The notes below the pieces were generated by a model. It did not search any database and was not told where the DNA came from. It saw nothing but the letters and a program-made list of their open reading frames with translations. From positions 1-28,737 of the forward strand of contig JBNJEB010000008.1 in assembly GCA_051745425.1 (NCBI GenBank): a DNA stretch of 28,737 bases, written 5' to 3'. Below are positions 16,413-22,320 of this stretch, in pieces. A program made the translations under genes and the position numbers. The DNA is from Halonatronomonas sp051745425. GTDB taxonomy: Bacteria > Bacillota > Halanaerobiia > Halanaerobiales > Halarsenatibacteraceae. Numbering within the stretch: position 1 is the stretch's first letter; each line of letters opens with the position of its first letter.

Positions 16413-16775
16413 TTAAATATATTTTTTTATCTGCTCTAGAAGCTCCTTTTTCTGAACAGGTTTTACTAAAAAATTTTCTGCTCCGGCTTTTAATGTAGTC
16501 TCAATACTTTCTTTATCCGAGCGGGCAGAGATAATTATTACTGGAATCTTGCTGGTCTCGTCATCTTCTTTAAGAGTGGAAAGAATTTTAAAGCCATCAA
16601 GTTTTGGCAAAACTAGATCCAGCAGAATTAAATCTGGTAATTCCTCCTGGGCCAGTTCCAATCCCTTTAAGCCATCCTCGGCTGTCAGGACCCTATACCC
16701 CTTTTTATCCAGTAATCGAGAGTAGACTAACATTATATTTTTTTCATCTTCAATAATTAATATACTTTTACTCAT
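16413..16775 (-). CDS. stand-alone response regulator receiver (CheY-like)
   Basis: A 120-aa single-domain receiver. The acidic pocket is in SILIIEDEKN, the phospho-acceptor is D53 in LILLDLVLPKLDG, the switch serine is in VIIISARSDK, and the lysine is in NFLVKPVQKK. No output domain. The gene overlaps the end of the kinase gene by 8 bp and is followed 15 bp later by the receiver-TPR gene, so the three form one signalling unit. It could be a phosphate shuttle or sink between the kinase and the TPR receiver, or act directly on a transport protein; the sequence does not decide. Confidence 0.93.
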   Translation of the reverse strand: MSKSILIIEDEKNIMLVYSRLLDKKGYRVLTAEDGLKGLELAQEELPDLILLDLVLPKLDGFKILSTLKEDDETSKIPVIIISARSDKESIETTLKAGAENFLVKPVQKKELLEQIKKYI

Positions 16776-18645
16776 CTTTATCTTCCCTGTCTATAGTTTT
16801 TTTGCTTTTGGCCATTGGAAGTGAAAAGGTAAATTTGGTCCAGCTACCCTGCTTGCTGTCAACCCAGATTCTCCCATTATGGGCGGTAATTATTTCCTTG
16901 ACAATTGCCAGTCCTAAACCTGAACCGGTCTTGGCCTCATTATTATCACTCCGATAGAATTTTTCAAAAACCCTGTTTAAATCAGATTTTTTAATCCCCA
17001 TGCCAGTATCAAAAACTTCAACATAAACCGATTTTCCTCTCTGGGAAGCAGAAACCTTGATCTCATCATCTGCCTCTGTGTACCGGAGGGCATTACTGAC
17101 TAAATTCGAAATTACCCAGCTAATTTTATTAGGGTCTACTTCGACTTTCAAATCATCTGGCATTTCATCAACATAAAGCTTTATTGATTTTTCTTCAGCC
17201 TGTTCTTTAAAATGTTTAATTGTATTCTGGGTTAATTTCTTTAAATTAATCGGTCTAATATCTAATTCAATTTTTCCAGATTCCATTTTTGATAGATCCA
17301 GCAGGTCTTCAACCAGATTAGTTAATCGGTCGCAATCATCTAATGAGTTTTGCAATAATTCTTCCTGCTCAGAATTAACAGACCCAACATCTTCATCTAT
17401 TAACATATTTAATGCCATTGTTATTGAAGTTAGTGGTGTCCTGAATTCATGGGAAACAGTTGAAATAAAATCCGATTTCAGCTGATCGATTTCTTTTAAT
17501 CTGGTAATATCTTCTAGGAGAGTAACTGAAAACTTTAGGTTATCATCAATTTCTGGCTTATCATCCTCATAAACTTTCTTATTAAGTATTTTATAATATC
17601 CAGTTGTATCGCCTCTTTCAAGTTCTAAAACTGGATTTCCTGATTCATTTTTATTGCAATCTTTTTCCCCTAAAATACAGTCAAAGAGTTCCTGATTATT
17701 TATTGCTTCCAGAAAATGCTTATTTAAATCCTCTTCCTCAAGGTCGAAAAGCAGCTTGCTTTCCTGATTAAATAAAATCAGATCATTTTCAGAATCAGTA
17801 ACTAATAATGGACTTGAAATATGATTTACAATAGCCTCTGATTTTTCTTTTTCTATAAGAAGTTTTCTGACATTTAAATTTTCGTATTCCTGCAATTTAT
17901 CAATCATCTTATTAAATTCTTCTGTTAGTTCCCCGATCTCATCATTTGAATTAACCGGTAATTTCTCTTTGAAATTTTTTGAGGCTACCTTCTGAATTCC
18001 AGCTTGCAACTGATTTACCGGTGAAAGAATCTTATTTGTCAGATAAAACCCTGATAATATTGCAATTATTATACCTAAGATTGAGATTAAAGCTGTCGAA
18101 AGCATCGCCCTGTTTGCCCTAAAATCTGCTTCCTGCTGGGCTGAAATCATTTCTTCCTGGTTAATGCCTCTAAGTTCCCTTATTTTTTCTTTTGTATTAA
18201 AGAACCCTTCTGAGTATACCTCGTTATAATATTGCTGCCTTGCTTCTGCCTCTAGATTTCTAAATTCATCAAATCTTACTAAGTACTCTGTATAGGCTTC
18301 ATTTAACTCATTAATGATTTCACTCTCACCATCAATAGTTATATTATCTTCTGCCCGACTAAACCATTTCAAAAACTCCTGTTCATAATTTCGAAATCTA
18401 TTAAGGCCTTCTTCCTCCTGGCCACTGAGCATCAATAAGATAGAACTGTCCTGCCTTTCAATGTTTTCTATCATATTTTCACTGGATTGAATCGAGCGAT
18501 AATTTTCTTCCATAATATTATTGATCGAAGAAGATAAGAGGTTAAAATTATTAATAGACCAGAGAGCGACCATCAATAATATAATTATTACTAAAATAAA
18601 CCCGGCATAGATTTTACTTGACAATGATTTCGATAGTTTTCGCAT
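16768..18645 (-). CDS. membrane sensor histidine kinase (4-helix sensor, HAMP, PAS, HisKA, HATPase)
   Basis: A 625-aa sensor kinase. TM1 about 12-31 and TM2 about 181-203 flank a 150-residue, mostly helical, acidic extracytoplasmic domain of the four-helix-bundle type. Then come HAMP (about 203-255), a PAS-like domain (about 262-380), HisKA with phospho-acceptor H399 in STVSHEFRTPLTS, and HATPase_c with N514/N518 in ISNLVSNALRY, D546 in VFDTGMGI and the G-box GSGLGLAIVKE. This order resembles KinB/PhoR-type kinases. It is the first gene after the c-di-AMP riboswitch; ATG follows AGGTGG. The signal is unknown, but co-transcription with K+ uptake genes points to osmotic or ionic stress. Confidence 0.94.
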   Translation of the reverse strand: MRKLSKSLSSKIYAGFILVIIILLMVALWSINNFNLLSSSINNIMEENYRSIQSSENMIENIERQDSSILLMLSGQEEEGLNRFRNYEQEFLKWFSRAEDNITIDGESEIINELNEAYTEYLVRFDEFRNLEAEARQQYYNEVYSEGFFNTKEKIRELRGINQEEMISAQQEADFRANRAMLSTALISILGIIIAILSGFYLTNKILSPVNQLQAGIQKVASKNFKEKLPVNSNDEIGELTEEFNKMIDKLQEYENLNVRKLLIEKEKSEAIVNHISSPLLVTDSENDLILFNQESKLLFDLEEEDLNKHFLEAINNQELFDCILGEKDCNKNESGNPVLELERGDTTGYYKILNKKVYEDDKPEIDDNLKFSVTLLEDITRLKEIDQLKSDFISTVSHEFRTPLTSITMALNMLIDEDVGSVNSEQEELLQNSLDDCDRLTNLVEDLLDLSKMESGKIELDIRPINLKKLTQNTIKHFKEQAEEKSIKLYVDEMPDDLKVEVDPNKISWVISNLVSNALRYTEADDEIKVSASQRGKSVYVEVFDTGMGIKKSDLNRVFEKFYRSDNNEAKTGSGLGLAIVKEIITAHNGRIWVDSKQGSWTKFTFSLPMAKSKKTIDREDKDE

Positions 18646-18676
18646 ACTTCCACCTGCCTCTATTTTAACATATAAA

Positions 18677-18706
18677 TAAAAAAACTGCAGAGAAGACCTC
18701 TACAGT
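18677..18706 (-). terminator. riboswitch-controlled intrinsic terminator
   Basis: On the minus strand a 23-nt hairpin (18684-18706) forms a 10-bp stem with two G-T wobbles and a 3-nt loop, followed by seven T residues and further T-rich sequence. It lies between the c-di-AMP aptamer and the kinase start codon, the position of an expression platform. Ligand binding to ydaO-class aptamers generally favours termination. Confidence 0.8.
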
Positions 18707-18753
18707 AATCAATCTTAATATCCAGCAATAAAATTAATCATAAAATGCTGAAA

Positions 18754-18897
18754 TATTGTAAGTCTTCCCTCCGTTTACGCTGCTGATGAGGTTAGCTAAA
18801 TGGTTCGGACCGAAGGGAAAAATTTTAGCCCTACAATAAAAAATTACTGATTCACCAGGATGGGTCCCCCACTCTCATAGAGAGATTAAGCAGTTAT
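18754..18897 (-). ncRNA. c-di-AMP riboswitch (ydaO/yuaA class)
   Basis: Read on the minus strand, the leader carries the conserved blocks of the ydaO aptamer in order: CTTAATC at the 5' side, GGGGGACCCA, GGTGAATC, TAGGGCTA, then CCGAACCATTTAGCTAACCTC and GGAGGGAAG. Two long-range helices fit: 18832-18838 with 18754-18760 (7 bp) and 18811-18819 with 18765-18773 (9 bp with one wobble). It lies about 27 nt after a consensus promoter and about 50 nt before a terminator hairpin, ahead of a K+ uptake operon, the textbook target of this riboswitch class. Boundaries are approximate. Confidence 0.92.
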
Positions 18898-18923
18898 ATT
18901 TTAATTACAAATTGTTGCTTTTA

Positions 18924-18952
18924 ATTATACCTCTGTCTTCATCCAATGTCAA
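18924..18952 (-). promoter_or_regulatory. consensus sigma-A promoter of the riboswitch operon
   Basis: TTGACA (18947-18952) and TATAAT (18924-18929) are perfect consensus hexamers with 17-bp spacing on the minus strand. Transcription should start near 18917. A fully consensus core implies constitutive strong initiation, leaving control to the riboswitch. Confidence 0.88.
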
Positions 18953-18999
18953 ATATGTTATAACTTTTAAATGAATATTTTAAATTGCAAATAACCTGA

Positions 19000-19028
19000 C
19001 TGACAGCTTAATAAATTTAATGTATAAT
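19000..19028 (+). promoter_or_regulatory. near-consensus promoter of a candidate small RNA
   Basis: CTGACA (19000-19005) and TATAAT (19023-19028) are spaced by 17 bp on the plus strand. No plus-strand reading frame follows; the next plus-strand signal is the hairpin at 19156-19190. It diverges from the riboswitch-operon promoter, with about 47 bp between the two -35 boxes. Confidence 0.65.
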
Positions 19029-19034
19029 TTATTT

Positions 19035-19195
19035 AATAAGCGGACCTATAAAATACCAGCTTAAATAAAAAATTAGAGATTAAATTTTAAGTAGATATTC
19101 CAGTTTAACGGAGGTTGTAACCGGCAGCTAACTGCCAGGTCTATCTCTAACTTAGAAAGCCTCCTGCAGAAATTAACTGCAGAAGGCTTTATTAA
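19035..19195 (+). ncRNA. candidate small RNA, family not recognised
   Basis: The predicted transcript of about 155-160 nt starts after the promoter at 19000-19028 and ends at the strong terminator hairpin at 19156-19190. It contains a short 5' hairpin (TAAGC with GCTTA), then a domain closed by TTAGAGAT (19073-19080) with ATCTCTAA (19143-19150) enclosing a GGCAG-CTAA-CTGCC hairpin. It does not show the conserved cores of SRP RNA, tmRNA, RNase P, T-box or common riboswitches, and I see no 6S-like end pairing. The call rests on promoter plus structure plus terminator, with no coding frame on either strand. Confidence 0.5.
19156..19190. terminator. strong hairpin terminator (sRNA on plus, hcp on minus)
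   Basis: A 14-bp stem with one mismatch (19156-19169 with 19177-19190, arms AAAGCCT and CTGCAG) closes a 7-nt loop. T-rich sequence follows on plus (TTTATTAATT) and a shorter run on minus (CTTTCTAAG). It lies 22 bp beyond the hcp stop, so it can end hcp from one side and the candidate small RNA from the other. Confidence 0.8.
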
Positions 19196-19211
19196 TTACT
19201 TAATTTATCTT

Positions 19212-20885
19212 TTAGTTACCGGCCATCATGGCTTCAACATCTTCTTTGACTTCGCCGGTAGGTTTAATATCAAACTTATCGACTAAGACATTTAAGACGT
19301 TTTCTGATACAAAGGCTGGAAGCCGGGGTCCAAGCCTGATCCCCTTGACTCCAAGTGAGAGTAGAGCAAGTAAGACGGTAACAGCTTTCTGCTCATACCA
19401 GGCGATATCATAAGAAATCGGTAGATCGTTGATATCATCTGCTCCAACAGCTTCTGCCAGTTTCTGGGCAATCACAACTAGTGAATAGGAGTCATTGCAC
19501 TGACCGGCATCAAGGACTCTTGGAATTCCACCGATATCTCCAAGGTCAAGTTTATTGTAACGGTATTTTGCACAGCCTGCTGTCAGGATTACTGCATCAT
19601 CTGGTAATTCTTTGGCTACATCTGTGAAATAATCCCGGTTCTTTAAGCGGCCGTCACAACCACCCATGACAACAAAACGACTGATATCTCCATTCTGGAT
19701 GGCTTCAACAACCTTATCGGCAATTGATAGCACTGTATTATGGGCAAAACCGCCATTGACAGTACCGGTTTCAAGTTCTTCAGGTGGAGCAGCATTTTTA
19801 GCAGCCTCAATTACTGGACTGAAATCTTTGCTGCCACCTTCTGGACGGTCGGCAATATGGTCCATACCATCAAAACCGACAACACCGGTTGTAAAGACTC
19901 TATCCTTATATGAGTCTTTAGGTGGTACCAGGCAGTTGGTTGTCATTAGAATTGGACCATTAAACTTCTCGAATTCTTCTTTCTGCTTCCACCAGGAGCC
20001 ACCGTAATTGCCTTTAAGGTGGTCATATTTTTTGAATTCTGGATAGGAGTTGGCAGGTAGCATCTCACCATGGGTATAGATATCAATACCTGTACCTTTT
20101 GTCTGCTCTAATAGTTCTTCGAAATCTTTAAGGTCATGGCCACTGACCAAGATACCTGGGCGGTCGCCGACACCAATATTGACTTCAGTTGGCTCTGGAT
20201 GGCCATAGGCTGAGGTATTGGCTTCATCTAATAGGGCCATTGTCTTAACTGCATAATCTCCACATTCAAGGACAAGACCGGTCAATTCATCGACAGATAG
20301 ACTGTCATCTAGAGTTGCAGCCAGGCCTTCCTGCATAAAATTGAATATTTCTTTATCAGTTTTATCTAATATATAGGCATGGTCTTTATAGGCTGAAATA
20401 CCTTTAATACCATAGGTTAAAAGTTCTCTTAGAGAACGAACATCTACATTTTCTGTTGTTAGGACGCCAACTTCATAGGCTTTATCTTCATATTCGTCTC
20501 TGCTGCCTTTCCAGGTAGCCTGAGGTGGCAATGAACCCTGATACTCTGAGCCATTCTGTTCTTCATACAATCTATTGAATTTGGCTGCTTCCTTTTCTCT
20601 AACTTCCTGAGCCTCATCAATTAATTGAACAAAGTCATCTGAATCAAAGTTGGCATTGGTAATTGTTGCAAATAAACCTCTGGTGATAAATACATCGGTT
20701 TCTTCATCGGTATCAGAACCGAGCTCTCTTAATTTCTCCCCATAAAAAGAAATCCCTTTGAGTACATAAATTAATAAATCCTGAAGATTGGCTGTATCTG
20801 CTGTCTTTCCGCAGACCCCCTGAACTGTACAACCTTCATTTTTAGCTGTTTCTTCACACTGGTAACAAAACATTTCATAATCCAT
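19212..20885 (-). CDS. hcp: hybrid cluster protein / hydroxylamine reductase, class I
   Basis: A 557-aa hybrid cluster protein (prismane protein), usual length. The N-terminal cysteines C7, C10, C19 and C25 have the C-x2-C-x8-C-x5-C spacing of class-I enzymes of strict anaerobes, which bind a [4Fe-4S] cluster. The hybrid Fe-S-O cluster ligands are recognisable: His in LVSGHDLKD, Glu in THGEMLP, Cys in TTNCLVPP, VMGGCDGR, LTAGCAKYR and DAGQCNDSY, and the Glu/Lys pair in YEQKAV. The family reduces hydroxylamine and nitric oxide and is induced by nitrosative stress. The ATG follows AGGAGG at 9 nt. It appears monocistronic; no hcr reductase is adjacent. A paired 8-bp repeat upstream may be its operator. 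Confidence 0.97.
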   Translation of the reverse strand: MDYEMFCYQCEETAKNEGCTVQGVCGKTADTANLQDLLIYVLKGISFYGEKLRELGSDTDEETDVFITRGLFATITNANFDSDDFVQLIDEAQEVREKEAAKFNRLYEEQNGSEYQGSLPPQATWKGSRDEYEDKAYEVGVLTTENVDVRSLRELLTYGIKGISAYKDHAYILDKTDKEIFNFMQEGLAATLDDSLSVDELTGLVLECGDYAVKTMALLDEANTSAYGHPEPTEVNIGVGDRPGILVSGHDLKDFEELLEQTKGTGIDIYTHGEMLPANSYPEFKKYDHLKGNYGGSWWKQKEEFEKFNGPILMTTNCLVPPKDSYKDRVFTTGVVGFDGMDHIADRPEGGSKDFSPVIEAAKNAAPPEELETGTVNGGFAHNTVLSIADKVVEAIQNGDISRFVVMGGCDGRLKNRDYFTDVAKELPDDAVILTAGCAKYRYNKLDLGDIGGIPRVLDAGQCNDSYSLVVIAQKLAEAVGADDINDLPISYDIAWYEQKAVTVLLALLSLGVKGIRLGPRLPAFVSENVLNVLVDKFDIKPTGEVKEDVEAMMAGN

Positions 20886-20926
20886 TTTTTATAACCTCCT
20901 GTATTCTGATTGATCTACTAATATTT

Positions 20927-20957
20927 TATGACATATTAACCGGACTGGCTATGACAT
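20927..20957 (-). promoter_or_regulatory. direct repeat upstream of hcp, possible operator
   Basis: TATGACAT occurs at 20927-20934 and again at 20950-20957, a 23-bp period, 42-72 bp upstream of the hcp ATG. On the minus strand it reads ATGTCATA twice. No clear -35/-10 pair is visible in this 84-bp gap, which would fit an activator-dependent promoter. The regulator (an HcpR-type or other CRP/FNR protein) is a guess. Confidence 0.35.
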
Positions 20958-20969
20958 TTCTCACATTCT

Positions 20970-21524
20970 CTAAAATATTTTCGATTCAACTTTAAGGCTG
21001 GCTGGCAAAGCCTTTAAAACAAGGAGTGCTATACCACCTCCTACCAGTGCAGTATAAAGCTGGGGAAGAGACATCATCTGGGCAACTGGTTCTGGCACCT
21101 GAACCAAAAAGTTGACAGACCAGGCCAGGATAAAGAATTTAACCAGAGCGCCAGCAATAACAGCTAAAATTGTAAAGAGAGAAAAAACTTTAGTTTTAGC
21201 TGTAGCAGGTTTAGTTCTATTCTTGCTCCAGGTGATAAAAAAGAAAATTATTGCATAAAGGGCATTTCCAAAAACAATTGCTGGAATCATCGGACCAAGT
21301 GGTGGCGGCAGAATTCCTCTAGTAAAAGCAATTATAGGGGTAAAGGTTCCAATAATAACTGCCGCTAAGGGTCCAATTAAGCCAACTGCTATTAACAAAA
21401 CTGCATTCACGGCTGGCCCTGTTACTGGCTGGGGAAATCCACCCATCTGAAAAGCCAGGGCAGCAGCTAAAAGTATTGCCGTTCTTGTCCAAAATTTGGT
21501 AGAAGTTAAAGATATATCAGCCAA
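20970..21524 (-). CDS. ECF-type transporter substrate-binding (S) component-like membrane protein
   Basis: About 184 aa with five or six hydrophobic segments, the size of ECF S components. The pattern FPQPVTGPAVNAVLLIAVGL followed by GPLAAVIIGTFTPIIAFTRG and PLGPMIPAIVFGNALYAIIFF matches the helical GP-N-P-GN layout of such proteins. I use the TTG at 21524, preceded by AAAGGAAAG and 4 bp after the upstream stop; the only ATG, at 21581, would overlap that gene by 53 bp and add an unlikely N-terminus. The vitamin or other ligand cannot be named. It ends the envelope operon; no EcfA or EcfT gene is nearby, so it would share a common energising module. Confidence 0.7.
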   Translation of the reverse strand: MADISLTSTKFWTRTAILLAAALAFQMGGFPQPVTGPAVNAVLLIAVGLIGPLAAVIIGTFTPIIAFTRGILPPPLGPMIPAIVFGNALYAIIFFFITWSKNRTKPATAKTKVFSLFTILAVIAGALVKFFILAWSVNFLVQVPEPVAQMMSLPQLYTALVGGGIALLVLKALPASLKVESKIF

Positions 21525-21528
21525 GTTA

Positions 21529-22320
21529 TCACTTTCCTTTCTGCCTGGCAGTAACCATGGTAAAGAGCAGAACCAGTACAAAACCTAATAGGAAGAAAAA
21601 TAATTCATGCTGACCAAAATAGCCAGGAATAACTGCTGGCACAGAGCCGAGAATCAGGCCACTTAAGATCATCATCATAGGTCTCCTTAAGCTTTTTAAT
21701 AGCCAGCTTATCAGCCAGGCAAATAATATCAGGCCTATCACCAGACCTATTCCGAATGCTCCTAAGGCAAGTATATCAAAGGTGGAAATGGCAGTCAACA
21801 CTGGTCTGTAAACTCCAAGAATTACAAGTACAGTCCCGCCACTGATACCAGGCAGGATCATTGTCATGCTGCCAAGGAGACCGCCGATAAAAATCTGAAA
21901 ATAATCAGTCGAGCCAGTTACAGCAGCGGCTGTCTGATTGGCAGAAAAATAATAGGCCAGGGCAAAGCCAAATAAGATAGCTGCAATATCTAGAAGGATT
22001 TTATTGTTTTTACGAAAACCTCCGGCCTCTTTAATAGTAACTCTTGTTGAAGCTAAAATCATCCCGGCAATAAACGAATAAACTGCTGCAGTATATAAAT
22101 TAAATAACCGGCCCATAACAACTGCACCAAAAAAGGCTCCCCCGGCTGCTCCCAGCCCAAAGGGGATGAGAAACCTTAAATCAATCTTCTTGATTGCCCT
22201 GAGCAGGGGCTCGTAAATATAGAGAATAATCGCAACAGTACCACCACTAATACCTGGCAGGGTATTGGCAACTCCCAGCGGGAAGCCCTGAAGCAGTAAT
22301 CTGGTCTGTTTATTTAGCAA
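21529..22320 (-). CDS. DUF368 family protein, PopT-like undecaprenyl-phosphate translocase
   Basis: About 263 aa, highly hydrophobic (eight or so segments). The diagnostic DUF368 repeat appears twice, NTLPGISGGTVAIILYIYEPLL near the N-terminus and MILPGISGGTVLVILGVYRPVL in the middle, suggesting an inverted-repeat transporter fold. Published work on PopT (DUF368) shows recycling of the C55-phosphate carrier lipid across the membrane, which fits a location among LPS genes. The start is probably the TTG at 22320 after GAGGTG; a TTG at 22332 is the alternative. It overlaps the end of the GH65 gene by 11 bp. Confidence 0.88.
   Translation of the reverse strand: MLNKQTRLLLQGFPLGVANTLPGISGGTVAIILYIYEPLLRAIKKIDLRFLIPFGLGAAGGAFFGAVVMGRLFNLYTAAVYSFIAGMILASTRVTIKEAGGFRKNNKILLDIAAILFGFALAYYFSANQTAAAVTGSTDYFQIFIGGLLGSMTMILPGISGGTVLVILGVYRPVLTAISTFDILALGAFGIGLVIGLILFAWLISWLLKSLRRPMMMILSGLILGSVPAVIPGYFGQHELFFFLLGFVLVLLFTMVTARQKGK

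Noticed and set aside
18754..18897. Reading the leader as a cobalamin, SAM or T-box element
   Set aside because: The conserved blocks of those classes are absent, while GGGGGACCC, GGTGAATC, TAGGG and AGCTAACCTC in order fit the c-di-AMP class.
19666..20007. Plus-strand frame opposite hcp
   Set aside because: The hcp frame there carries the conserved cluster ligands; the antisense frame is incidental.
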